Part shown: positions 1 through 7,166 of the stretch, one piece after another
Layout: every line of letters begins with the position of its first letter
How positions within the stretch are numbered: the stretch's first letter is position 1
DNA from: Candidatus Dormiibacterota bacterium
GTDB taxonomy: Bacteria; Chloroflexota; Dormibacteria; Aeolococcales; Aeolococcaceae
Assembly (NCBI GenBank): GCA_003136295.1
Contig: PLDZ01000224.1
Span: 1 to 12,725 of the forward strand
Direction: 5' to 3'
DNA length: 12,725 nt
Made by a program: the position numbers and the translations under genes
Notes under the pieces: model-generated
The model's database searches: none
What the model was told of the DNA's origin: nothing
What the model saw: the letters and a program-made list of their open reading frames with translations, nothing else

Positions 1-768
1 CTCCTTGAGTCGTGAGAGCTCTGCGCCACCGATCATGCCCCGTGTTGTCTCGGTGAGCCGTGCGTGCAAGGTCACAACGTCCGACTGGGCAAGCAAGTCG
101 TCCAGAGAAACAGACTCAGCGCCGCCCGCCTGGATTTCGGCGATCGGAACCAGAGGATCGAAGACCAGCAGCCGAGTGCCAAACGCACGGAGTTTCTCGG
201 CAACACGTCTGCCGACATAGCCGAAGCCAACCAGCCCCACAGTGGCCATGCGCACGTCCATGGCATGGGGAGCAGCCTCCAGAGGCTGAAGCCATCGCCC
301 GGCACGCAGCTCTCGATCGGCGAGCGCGTAGCCACGAAGCTGGTCGATGATCGCGCAGACGGCGAGGTCCGAGACAGCTTCAGCCGTCCGACCCGGGTTG
401 TTTTCCACTCGGACTGATCGCTCTCTGGCAAGAGCGAGGTCCACGTTCTCGAGTCCGTGCCTGAGTGACCCAATAAGCTTGAGGTTCGGGGCGCAGCGAA
501 GCACCTCCTCACGGATGGGAAAGAAGTGCGTCACGAGCACGTCGCATGCCGCAAGCGAAGGCCGCCACTCCGCTGCGACCGGAAACGATGCGCCCCGCTC
601 GGCTTGCAGCGACGCGACTGAAATGCCTCCGAGCTCAGAAGTGTCCCAATGGAACGACTCGATAGACGAGGTTACCGGCAGCGCCTCACGGAGGACTCGT
701 GTGGTGATTTCGGTGGACTGGAGATCATCACCGATGACCACGATCCGGTGGCTTGGCGTGAAGCTCAA
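1..768 (-). CDS. D-isomer-specific 2-hydroxyacid dehydrogenase (phosphoglycerate dehydrogenase-like), 3' part cut off by window edge
   Basis: NAD-dependent oxidoreductase that interconverts a D-2-hydroxyacid and its 2-oxoacid; cytosolic. The 256 visible residues hold the substrate domain with the loop RHGLENVD (103-110) and NNPGRTAEAVSD (123-134), then the Rossmann fold with the dinucleotide motif GFGYVG at 181-186 and an acidic residue at the end of the next strand (D204). The family is usually 310-340 residues. The catalytic Arg, Glu and His lie beyond the window, so activity cannot be judged. I place the start at a TTG (766-768) that overlaps the kinase TGA within four bases, which implies translational coupling. 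A GTG eight codons later is the alternative; neither has a clear ribosome binding site. It is the third gene of the leftward operon, so it probably acts on an acid made after phosphorylation and cleavage of the substrate. Family is secure; substrate unknown. Confidence 0.9.
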   Translation of the reverse strand, partial: MSFTPSHRIVVIGDDLQSTEITTRVLREALPVTSSIESFHWDTSELGGISVASLQAERGASFPVAAEWRPSLAACDVLVTHFFPIREEVLRCAPNLKLIGSLRHGLENVDLALARERSVRVENNPGRTAEAVSDLAVCAIIDQLRGYALADRELRAGRWLQPLEAAPHAMDVRMATVGLVGFGYVGRRVAEKLRAFGTRLLVFDPLVPIAEIQAGGAESVSLDDLLAQSDVVTLHARLTETTRGMIGGAELSRLKE

Positions 769-2276
769 CCGAGCACCGCAGGCGTCAGGCGAAGCGCTAC
801 CGACACACGTTGATAGTTGGCAAATGCGTCGTCGTATGCACCGGCAACACGCCGGTCTGGCTTGAGAACGTCGCGGCTGCGTACCATGGCCGAGGATGCC
901 TCGGCGACGCACGAGTAGTCGCCGACCGCGACTGCGCACAGCATCGCCGCTCCAAGGAGCGACGGTTCAGAACACTCCAGGCGGCGCACGGGAAGCTGGC
1001 ACACGTCGGCCTTGATCTGGGTCCAGATGTCGCTCTCCGCACTGTTGCCGAGCGACGTCAGCTCGTCCAAGTGAATGTCTGCGGAGCGCATTGCCTGGAG
1101 CGCGCTGCGAAGCATGAACGCAACGGCCTCGAGCACCGCGCGACAGACATGACCGCGCGTGTGAGCCAGCGTGAGGCCAACGATCGCTGCACTTGCGGAT
1201 GGATCGAATTCGGGGAATTGCGCACCGGCCAGATGGGGCACAACGATGAGGCCGTCAGCTCCTGCGGCAATGTCTCGAGCTTCGTTGATGATGTCGTAGT
1301 ACGGTGGATGTACGGCGAAGCGCGCTGATGGAGCGCCATAGAAGTTATCGCCGAACCAACGCAGGACGAGTCCCGCGGTCTGGCCGCATGGTTGGGCGCA
1401 GTACATATCCGGAATGACGTGCAAGCACATCGGGAGGCCGTGCGCGCGTTGCAGAGGGATGCTTGGGACGCAGGTCGCGAGACCAAGCACGGTGCCGGTG
1501 TTCTCGGTCAGGAGTCCGGGCCGGATATTGGCGGCGCCGGTCGCCGCGAGCACTTGATCCAAGGCGCCAGCGACGACGGGCAGTGCTGGGGGGAGGCCCA
1601 GTTCGCTCGCGACGCTCGGTGACAGGAGCCCAGCGACCACGCCCGGTGCCACGAGCGGCGAGAGCTGCCCGACATCGATGCCGATGTGGTCGAGCATCTC
1701 CAGCCACCATTGCCGCCGGCGGATGTCCAAGAGCAGCGTCGTGACGTAAAGACTGTGTTCTCCGATCGGTGCACCGGTCAATCGGTATATGAGCCAGTCC
1801 TCCAACAGAACGAAACGTCCGGCTCTTTCGTGAACTCCGGGTTCGTGCTTGGCCAGCCATGAGATCTTGGCGGCCGTCCAGGTGGGGATTGACTCGATTT
1901 GGCCGGTTCGGCGGTAGATCTCGTCGAGCCCGAAATAATTCTTCAGTTCCTCGGCTTCATCCGAGGCGCGATTGTCTAACCACACGATTGCGGGCCGAAG
2001 GGGCAGGCCATCCCGATCGAGGACGACGAGCGTTTCCCCCTGACTCGAGATGCTCAGGGCGGCGATGTCGATCGGACCCGCCCCGCGGGCGGTCTGCAGT
2101 GCTGCCCCGATCCCTCGAACCACGGCTCCCCAATACGTCGACAAGTCGCACTCGACCCACTGCGGCGCAGGTGTGCTGAGCGAGTATTCGACTGTTTCAA
2201 GCGAGGCCCATCCGCCGGTGCGATCAAAGAGGCCGACCTTGACCGCACTCGTCCCGAGATCGATCGCCAGGTACAC
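765..2276 (-). CDS. FGGY-family carbohydrate kinase (xylulokinase/LsrK-like)
   Basis: Phosphorylates a sugar, ketose or polyol with ATP. The 503 residues match the family length of about 500. The N-terminus has the phosphate-1 motif AIDLGTSAVK (4-13). SISSQGETLVVLD and VWLDNRA (about 75-104) are typical substrate-domain elements. The likely catalytic base is D240 in GALDQ, and the phosphate-2 stretch is NTGTVLGL (259-266). LGNSAESDIWTQIKADV (409-425) matches the C-terminal nucleotide-side segment. I chose the GTG at 2274-2276 because the fold begins there. The frame stays open further upstream, but only across the permease 3' end, with no homologous residues. An AAGG lies about 12 bases before the GTG. 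The gene starts 43 bp after the permease stop and overlaps the dehydrogenase start. The HVIPDM and GLVLRWFGDNF segments (286-312) recall both xylulokinases and LsrK, so FGGY is certain but the substrate is not. Confidence 0.92.
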   Translation of the reverse strand: MYLAIDLGTSAVKVGLFDRTGGWASLETVEYSLSTPAPQWVECDLSTYWGAVVRGIGAALQTARGAGPIDIAALSISSQGETLVVLDRDGLPLRPAIVWLDNRASDEAEELKNYFGLDEIYRRTGQIESIPTWTAAKISWLAKHEPGVHERAGRFVLLEDWLIYRLTGAPIGEHSLYVTTLLLDIRRRQWWLEMLDHIGIDVGQLSPLVAPGVVAGLLSPSVASELGLPPALPVVAGALDQVLAATGAANIRPGLLTENTGTVLGLATCVPSIPLQRAHGLPMCLHVIPDMYCAQPCGQTAGLVLRWFGDNFYGAPSARFAVHPPYYDIINEARDIAAGADGLIVVPHLAGAQFPEFDPSASAAIVGLTLAHTRGHVCRAVLEAVAFMLRSALQAMRSADIHLDELTSLGNSAESDIWTQIKADVCQLPVRRLECSEPSLLGAAMLCAVAVGDYSCVAEASSAMVRSRDVLKPDRRVAGAYDDAFANYQRVSVALRLTPAVLG

Positions 2277-2319
2277 GCGCCGGATGGGCCTTCGCTGGGG
2301 TGCTTCGTAGGCAGCAGGC

Positions 2320-3831
2320 TTAAGGTTCAACCGCCGTCGCGGCCACGACCGCGCCTTGGAGGACTGAACTCCCCGGCTCGTCAGGGAGAAAGACGCGAGC
2401 CGTGTCGTCGATGCGGGAGCGATCGGTCCGTAGGAGGTAAACCATGTAGATAACCCCGATGAGCAGCCAGATCGCGATGACCGGGCCGGCAGCCGAGAAC
2501 GGCGGAGGCAGCGGATTGATGAAGCTGAACACCGGGAGGCCAGCTCCCGCAAAGAACACCGGTATCAGCACAAGGATACCGATCATTGGAATGACTCCAT
2601 GACGGAACCAGTTGAACTCCTGGCGTCTGCGGCGGAGGAAGAAGAGGATGCACGAGAGATTGATGGTCATGTAGAGAAGCGCAAACACGATCCCGATGAT
2701 TGTTCCGATGATCCCAAAGGCCACCGCCGTTCCGTACGCGATCCCGAGGCCGAGCGTTACGCCCAGGCCGATCACCAACTGAACGACGACGGCGTGGTGC
2801 GGGGACTTCCACCTTGGATGGACCGCAGCCGTCCATTGCGGCAGGATCCGAATGCGACCGAAAGCAAAGATGGTCCGTGTGAGTGTATTGGCACCTGCAT
2901 TGGAGTTTGCGAGGCACGAGTTGACAATGGCGATGAGGACCAATATCCACCCTATTCCCCAGACCTTGGTCGCCAGCTGAATCCAGTTCGCGCCGAGGCC
3001 GCCACCGATCTGGGAGAACTGGACCATTTTGCTCGGCCCGTAGAAGACTGTCGCCGCGTAAATGCTCACGAGTTCGATCGCGACAACGACGAGAAGGGAG
3101 AGGATCACCGCACGGCCAATCGTGCGTCGCGGAGCACGCGCCTCCTCGGCGAGGGGGGCCGATGCTTCGAAGCCGCTGAACGCGAGCACCGTGAACACCA
3201 TGCCCACGATCACACCGTTGAGACCGTGATAGCCCGGTGCATTTGCATAGGTGGTGCTGAATACGCCCAGCGTGTTGTGGCCGCCAGCAACAAAGATCAA
3301 CCAGATCGACAGTACGAGGAAGACGCCAAGCTCAAAAACACCCAATATGACGTTGGCGGCAGACGAGGTCCGGATGCCGGTGTAGCCGAGGATGAAGACG
3401 ATGCCGATCGCCGCCACGGCGTAGATCCACCATAGCCCAGGGGCCTGGTTGAACGGAGGCGATGCCGCGAGGGTCGCCGCCAGGATCAGCACCAATAGAG
3501 GCTCAACGAGGGCGGTGAGCAGCGTGTATGCCCACCCGACGAGGAAACCGACGGCCGGATGAATACCAACCGAAGCGTACGTATAGAAGGAGCCGGCTGT
3601 AGGTAGATGCTTGGCGAGAGCCGAGATTGAGACTGCGACCGTCAGGAGCGCTAGCAAGCAGAGGATCCCGGAGAGGATCGCCGCCCCGCCCGCATAGGCC
3701 ATGGTGAGCGGGAGCGACGACACGATCGTGGCTCCGAGGCCCATAAACGCGACCGACTGAAAAACAACCTCTCTGAGACCGATCGCGTCTCGAGCCAAGC
3801 TCCCGTCTGATTCAGGCTTCTTGCCTAGCAT
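2320..3831 (-). CDS. APC-superfamily amino acid/amine permease
   Basis: Inner-membrane secondary transporter, 503 residues, with about twelve hydrophobic segments. Helix 1 carries the unwound, glycine-rich region of the APC fold (GLGATIVSSLPLTMAYAGG, about 32-50). Helix 6 and the loop after it read FTVLAFSGFEASAPLAEEAR, the FxGFE motif followed by an acidic-basic loop. Both are characteristic of amino acid, GABA and polyamine permeases. The ATG at 3829-3831 is preceded by the strong ribosome binding site AAGGAGGT (3840-3847), eight bases away. It is the first gene of the leftward operon, read from a promoter-like pair at 3884-3912. Its company is unusual: APC proteins normally carry amino acids or amines, yet the next gene is a sugar kinase. 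This suggests that the imported compound carries an amino group, as with fructosyl-amino acids taken up by the APC protein FrlA. That substrate class is inference. Confidence 0.92.
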   Translation of the reverse strand: MLGKKPESDGSLARDAIGLREVVFQSVAFMGLGATIVSSLPLTMAYAGGAAILSGILCLLALLTVAVSISALAKHLPTAGSFYTYASVGIHPAVGFLVGWAYTLLTALVEPLLVLILAATLAASPPFNQAPGLWWIYAVAAIGIVFILGYTGIRTSSAANVILGVFELGVFLVLSIWLIFVAGGHNTLGVFSTTYANAPGYHGLNGVIVGMVFTVLAFSGFEASAPLAEEARAPRRTIGRAVILSLLVVVAIELVSIYAATVFYGPSKMVQFSQIGGGLGANWIQLATKVWGIGWILVLIAIVNSCLANSNAGANTLTRTIFAFGRIRILPQWTAAVHPRWKSPHHAVVVQLVIGLGVTLGLGIAYGTAVAFGIIGTIIGIVFALLYMTINLSCILFFLRRRRQEFNWFRHGVIPMIGILVLIPVFFAGAGLPVFSFINPLPPPFSAAGPVIAIWLLIGVIYMVYLLRTDRSRIDDTARVFLPDEPGSSVLQGAVVAATAVEP

Positions 3832-3839
3832 CTGGTCGG

Positions 3840-3847
3840 ACCTCCTT
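3840..3847 (-). promoter_or_regulatory. Strong ribosome binding site of the permease gene
   Basis: Read leftward this is AAGGAGGT, eight bases before the permease ATG. It is the best Shine-Dalgarno match in the window and fixes the permease start. Confidence 0.85.
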
Positions 3848-3883
3848 GCGACTCCGCTCGTTCAAGCCCCGTCGAGTGCGCGA

Positions 3884-3912
3884 TATATAACAGCTTGAGC
3901 GATCATTTGCAA
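3884..3912 (-). promoter_or_regulatory. Predicted sigma-70-type promoter of the leftward permease-kinase-dehydrogenase operon
   Basis: Read leftward, a -35 hexamer TTGCAA (3907-3912) and a -10 hexamer TATATA (3884-3889) are separated by exactly 17 bases. The -10 lies about 50 bases upstream of the permease start. The spacer contains GCTCAAGC, and the -35 sits inside the repeat TTTGCAACC that recurs at 4023-4031, so a bound repressor would block polymerase. Both hexamers are good matches by eye; no transcript start is known. Confidence 0.55.
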
Positions 3913-3931
3913 CCTGTCGGTGGGAGATATA

Positions 3932-3946
3932 TGCTCGAATCGAGCA
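3932..3946. repeat. Perfect 15-bp palindrome, candidate operator
   Basis: TGCTCGA, one central A, then TCGAGCA: seven-base arms that match perfectly. It lies about 20 bp upstream of the leftward -35 element, between the divergent genes. Such symmetry fits a dimeric repressor half-site pair. The arm shares the core GCTCG with the CGCTCGTT repeats nearby. Confidence 0.55.
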
Positions 3947-4129
3947 AAAACGACCGCTCGTTCGTATGCGGGCTCCTTCAGGGGAACCGGCGCAGGCGCG
4001 TTTTGGACACAGATTTCGCTCGTTTGCAACCGATTCTGTGCGGAAAACACCATATGCGGCTCACGACTGCTACTATGAGCGTCCATTCTGTTCAGAGTGA
4101 CAAACTTCCGGTCCGTCGCCACCTAGCTT

Positions 4130-4134
4130 GGAGG
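4130..4134 (+). promoter_or_regulatory. Ribosome binding site of the DeoR regulator
   Basis: GGAGG, six bases before the ATG at 4141. It decides the start of the regulator over the longer open frame that runs back to about 3895. Confidence 0.75.
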
Positions 4135-4140
4135 CATGGG

Positions 4141-4935
4141 ATGTCATACCCCCAGAGACGCGAAAGCATCCTTGAGGTCGTTGCGGAGTTGGGATTCGCC
4201 AGCGTCGAGCAGCTATCGGAACGCTCGGGCGTGTCTCAAATGACCGTCAGGCGGGATCTGCAACACCTGGAAGATGAGGGTCTCCTTCGCCGAACCCACG
4301 GCGGCGCCACCATGGCGCAGCGAGCCGGCGAGCGGGGATTTGCAGAGAGAACATCCGAGGCGCTGTCAGAGAAGCGCGCGATCGGGAGAGCTGCGGCAGC
4401 GCTTGTCGAGGATGGGCAGACGATCATCCTCGACGCCGGCACGACGGCGCTCGAGGTAGCACGGCAACTCACGGGCAAACGCAGCCTGACGGTGATCACT
4501 AACTCCCTGCGAGTGCTCGACGCCCTCTGCTACTCCAATCACATCCACGTTCTGGGGACAGGGGGGATTCTCAAGCACCAGGAACTCGCCATGGTCGGAC
4601 CGACCGCGGAAAAAACGTTGCAAGAACGCCGTGTGGACATCGCCTTCATCAGCGCGTCGGGGTTTACCGTCAAGGATGGCGCGACCGACTACGAGGATCT
4701 GGAGGTCGCTGTAAAACGCACGATGCTGAGTTCCTCGCAGCGGAAGTATCTGATCGTCGACTCGACCAAACTCGGGATCACGCGACCGTTGATCATTGCC
4801 CCCTCGCAGGCGTTCGATGGCCTGATCACCGACAGCGGCATCACGGCCGGCTTTTCAGATGCGGCGCGGCAGGCCAATCTGCACTTGATCGTGGCGACGC
4901 CGGCGCTCCAGCTCACGTCGGCCAAGGCGTCATGA
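4141..4935 (+). CDS. DeoR-family transcriptional repressor
   Basis: Transcription factor of 264 residues; DeoR-family regulators are typically about 250-260. The N-terminal winged helix-turn-helix (about 6-56) is canonical: it includes VEQLSERSGVSQMTVRRDL (22-40) and ends LLRRTHGGA, the family signature. The C-terminal effector domain is a ribose-5-phosphate-isomerase-like fold, with the DAGTTALEVA phosphate-loop region at 98-107, ITNSLRVLDAL, and AVKRTMLSSSQRKYLIVDSTKLG near residue 200. Members usually sense a phosphorylated sugar intermediate that releases them from DNA. It is the first gene of the rightward operon and faces the permease, so it most likely represses both arms through the repeats at 3848-4129. 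Its stop overlaps the next ATG (ATGA), indicating coupling and autoregulation. The start was chosen from the GGAGG at 4130 and the onset of the HTH. The family call is very secure. Confidence 0.95.
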   Translation: MSYPQRRESILEVVAELGFASVEQLSERSGVSQMTVRRDLQHLEDEGLLRRTHGGATMAQRAGERGFAERTSEALSEKRAIGRAAAALVEDGQTIILDAGTTALEVARQLTGKRSLTVITNSLRVLDALCYSNHIHVLGTGGILKHQELAMVGPTAEKTLQERRVDIAFISASGFTVKDGATDYEDLEVAVKRTMLSSSQRKYLIVDSTKLGITRPLIIAPSQAFDGLITDSGITAGFSDAARQANLHLIVATPALQLTSAKAS

Positions 4936-5759
4936 CAATGGAGAACCCGTCCGTGCTGACGTCGCTCGCAGATCTCGGCAGACAGCACCGGCTCAACCGG
5001 CTGCTGACCGGTTCGCCGCGGCGAGCGTTGGTGGTCGCTATCGATCACGGCCTCTTCATGGGTCCGGTGTCCGGAGCGAGGGTGCTCGCACAGACAGCGT
5101 CGGCCGTCCTCGCGGCCGGTCCCGATGCCATACAACTCACGCCGGGAGGGATAGCACGCGTCGGCGATGCTCTCACCACTTCGCGCTCTGCGCTCGTCTA
5201 CCGGCTGGACTCCACCAACGTCTGGCGCTCGGAGAAGCTGCCGCCCAGCCCTGGCTATTGGGCGCCTATAGGCTCACCGCCCGAGGCGCTCCACGTGGAC
5301 GCTGCCGTTGCGGTCGCATTCCTCCTTGGCGGATGGGGCGACGACCGGATGGAGCGGGCTAACTTCGAGCAGCTTGCCGTGTGGTCACGTGAATGCCGCG
5401 CGCTCGGTATTCCGTTCATGGTCGAACCACTTCCATTGAGTGGCAAGGTAGAAACGCGGAGCGACGGAGAGCTCGTGCGAGTCCTCGCTCGCATTGCTAC
5501 CGAGATCGGCTGCGACATCCTGAAGCTGGACTTCGACGGAGACGCCGAGGCGTTTGCGGAACTGGTCGCGGACGCAGGCGTTCCAGTACTCGTCCGTGGT
5601 GGCCCCAAGGCCGCGGACCGGAATGTCTATCTGAACAACATGCGTACTGCGATCGGGGCCGGCGCCTCGGGCCTCGTGGTTGGACGCAACGTCTTCGATG
5701 GGGTTGATCCGGCCACGGCAGTGAATGAACTCCTCACGCTTGTGCACGGTTCCAACTGA
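4932..5759 (+). CDS. Class I DeoC/FbaB/LsrF-family aldolase, copy 1
   Basis: TIM-barrel aldolase that would use a Schiff-base lysine for carbon-carbon bond cleavage or formation; 275 residues. AIDHG places the barrel Asp at D38 (first-strand motif of DhnA-type fructose-bisphosphate, LsrF and AroA'-type enzymes). VEPLPLSGK (164-172) is the mid-barrel acidic segment. DILKLDF gives the predicted Schiff-base K198. VRGGPKAAD and GAGASGLVVGRNVF form the usual C-terminal phosphate pocket. Its ATG overlaps the repressor stop. The motif DILKLDFDGD is atypical: many relatives have a Thr or an aromatic just after the lysine. The GGPK pocket is intact, so a phosphorylated substrate is expected, in line with the kinase in the opposite arm. 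It could cleave a ketose phosphate or act as an LsrF-like thiolase; sequence alone does not decide. Only a weak ribosome binding site is visible. Confidence 0.9.
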   Translation: MTMENPSVLTSLADLGRQHRLNRLLTGSPRRALVVAIDHGLFMGPVSGARVLAQTASAVLAAGPDAIQLTPGGIARVGDALTTSRSALVYRLDSTNVWRSEKLPPSPGYWAPIGSPPEALHVDAAVAVAFLLGGWGDDRMERANFEQLAVWSRECRALGIPFMVEPLPLSGKVETRSDGELVRVLARIATEIGCDILKLDFDGDAEAFAELVADAGVPVLVRGGPKAADRNVYLNNMRTAIGAGASGLVVGRNVFDGVDPATAVNELLTLVHGSN

Positions 5760-5764
5760 TCCAT

Positions 5765-5770
5765 GGAGAG
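5765..5770 (+). promoter_or_regulatory. Ribosome binding site of the aminotransferase
   Basis: GGAGAG, six bases before the GTG at 5777. It supports the GTG start over an internal ATG at 5789. Confidence 0.7.
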
Positions 5771-5776
5771 AATCCT

Positions 5777-7150
5777 GTGACGCAAACGATGGTTCGTCGC
5801 CACTCGCCCGGCTACTGGGCTGATACCTCATCGATGAGCATTCCCGAAATCGTTGTCACTCCTCCGGGTCCCCGTTCCACCGACATCCATGGCCGGGCTT
5901 CCCGATACATGAAGGGATACTCGTCGCAAGTTCGCCTCTTTCCAGTGGTCTTCGAATCCGGACACGGAGTTACGCTACGTGACGTCGATGGCAACACGTA
6001 TATCGATTTCTCATCGGGCATTTATGTCGCTGGGTTGGGCCATTGCCATCCCAAGGTGACCGAGGCTGTGCAGCATGCGGCGGCGACCTTGATGAATGCG
6101 CACGACTTCACCACGCCGGTCAAGCTCGAGCTGCTCGAGGAACTCACCGAGATATCCATGGGAGACCTCAACGGCGTTCAGCTCTATGATTCCGGAACGG
6201 CGGCGGTGGAGGCTGGGCTGCGAATCGCCCGAGCCGCCACGGGCAAGCTCGAATTCATCTCATTCTATCGTGACTTCCACGGCAAGACGATGGGCGCCGT
6301 GAGTCTCGGTCGACTCGATCCATCGCAGGGTTTGAGAGCTCCGGGGTTTCACCTTGCGCCACGTCCCGACACGTATCGACGTCCGTTTCCCTGCACCGAC
6401 GAGGAGTACGTGGCGTGGTCCGTGGCCGCAATCCGAGAGTTGATTCGCGAGTCGACATCGGGGCGACTCGCCGCCGTCGTACTGGAGCCAATACAGGGGT
6501 GGGCCGGATCGATTCTGCCGCCAGACGGTTTCATCCAGGCTCTTCGAGAGCTCTGTGACGAATATGGAATGCTGCTTGTCGCGGATGAGATCCTCACCGG
6601 CCTCGGGAGGACCGGCAAGTGGTTTGCGATGGAGCATTGGGACACCAAGCCTGATTTGATGATCCTTGGCAAACAGCTTGGCAACGGCTTTCCAGTCACC
6701 GCCGTGCTCGTGGCTGATCAATACAAAGAGGCGGTAGAGACAATCTCCGCCTCGACTTCATACGGCGGAAACCCGATGGCATGTGCCGCCGCCCTCGCGT
6801 CGCTTCGAGTGATCACAGAAGAGCAGCTCGTGGAGCGCGCGGCGTGGCTTGGAGATCTCATCCTCAAGCGCCTGGAACAGATCAAGGAGCGACATCCGAT
6901 TGTTGGCGATGTCCGCGGCAAGGGCTGCCTTCTGGCCATCGAGCTGGTGAAGGATCGCGAGACGAAAGAGCCACACCTCGAAGCCGGTCGCGAGGTCTAC
7001 CAGCGAGCGTTCAGAAAGGGTGTGGCCTGGATCCCGGCTGGACACATTCTGCGTCTATCTCCGCCGATGATCATGGAGGAGAACATCGCGATGAGGGCAC
7101 TGGACATCATTGAAGAAGCTATCGCCGAGGCAGAGCAGGCGTGCGCCTGA
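5777..7150 (+). CDS. Class III PLP-dependent aminotransferase (GabT-like)
   Basis: Fold-type I PLP enzyme of 457 residues, the typical length of the omega-amino-acid transaminase class. VTLRDVDGNTYIDFSSG and GLGHCHPKV form the N-terminal signature. YDSGTAAVEAGLRIAR (from about 137) binds the PLP phosphate. VVLEPIQGWAGSILPP is the cofactor-ring segment. LLVADEILTGLGRTGKWFAMEH carries the PLP-nitrogen Asp (D270). ILGKQLGNGFPV holds the Schiff-base lysine K299. All key residues are present, so it should be active. Donors in this class carry a terminal or omega amine (GABA, taurine, ornithine, amino alcohols), but the fold also includes phospho-lyases acting on phosphorylated amino alcohols. In this locus either reaction would fit: removing an amine from the imported compound, or eliminating phosphate and ammonia after the kinase step. 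It sits 17 bp after aldolase 1 and 16 bp before aldolase 2. Confidence 0.94.
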   Translation: MTQTMVRRHSPGYWADTSSMSIPEIVVTPPGPRSTDIHGRASRYMKGYSSQVRLFPVVFESGHGVTLRDVDGNTYIDFSSGIYVAGLGHCHPKVTEAVQHAAATLMNAHDFTTPVKLELLEELTEISMGDLNGVQLYDSGTAAVEAGLRIARAATGKLEFISFYRDFHGKTMGAVSLGRLDPSQGLRAPGFHLAPRPDTYRRPFPCTDEEYVAWSVAAIRELIRESTSGRLAAVVLEPIQGWAGSILPPDGFIQALRELCDEYGMLLVADEILTGLGRTGKWFAMEHWDTKPDLMILGKQLGNGFPVTAVLVADQYKEAVETISASTSYGGNPMACAAALASLRVITEEQLVERAAWLGDLILKRLEQIKERHPIVGDVRGKGCLLAIELVKDRETKEPHLEAGREVYQRAFRKGVAWIPAGHILRLSPPMIMEENIAMRALDIIEEAIAEAEQACA

Positions 7151-7153
7151 CAC

Positions 7154-7161
7154 AAGGGGAG
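7154..7161 (+). promoter_or_regulatory. Ribosome binding site of aldolase 2
   Basis: AAGGGGAG, five bases before the GTG at 7167. It fixes the start there rather than at an in-frame ATG at 7110 inside the aminotransferase. Confidence 0.75.
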
Positions 7162-7166
7162 ATATT

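Larger units (their letters stand above)
3848..4129. promoter_or_regulatory. Divergent control region between the two catabolic arms
   Basis: This stretch separates the permease and repressor starts. It is AT-richer than the genes around it. It holds the leftward promoter-like pair, the 15-bp palindrome at 3932-3946, three copies of CGCTCGTT (3855-3862, 3955-3962, 4017-4024), and two copies of TTTGCAACC (3906-3914, 4023-4031). The first two CGCTCGTT copies share ten bases (CCGCTCGTTC) and lie exactly 100 bp apart. DeoR-family repressors often bind several short repeats around divergent promoters, so these are the best operator candidates. I found no convincing -35/-10 pair for the rightward operon. 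Open frames crossing this region on both strands show no family features and are judged non-coding. Confidence 0.6.

Noticed and set aside
2277..2552. N-terminal extension of the kinase frame by about 92 codons
   Set aside because: It overlaps the permease 3' end and carries no kinase-like residues; the conserved fold begins at the GTG at 2276.
2599..3435. Long rightward open frame of 278 codons
   Set aside because: It is antisense to the permease, very rich in Asp, Glu and Arg, and has no family features; it mirrors the codon bias of the real gene.
3895..4140. N-terminal extension of the DeoR frame
   Set aside because: It crosses the control region, is not family-like, and the ATG at 4141 has a good ribosome binding site directly before the helix-turn-helix.
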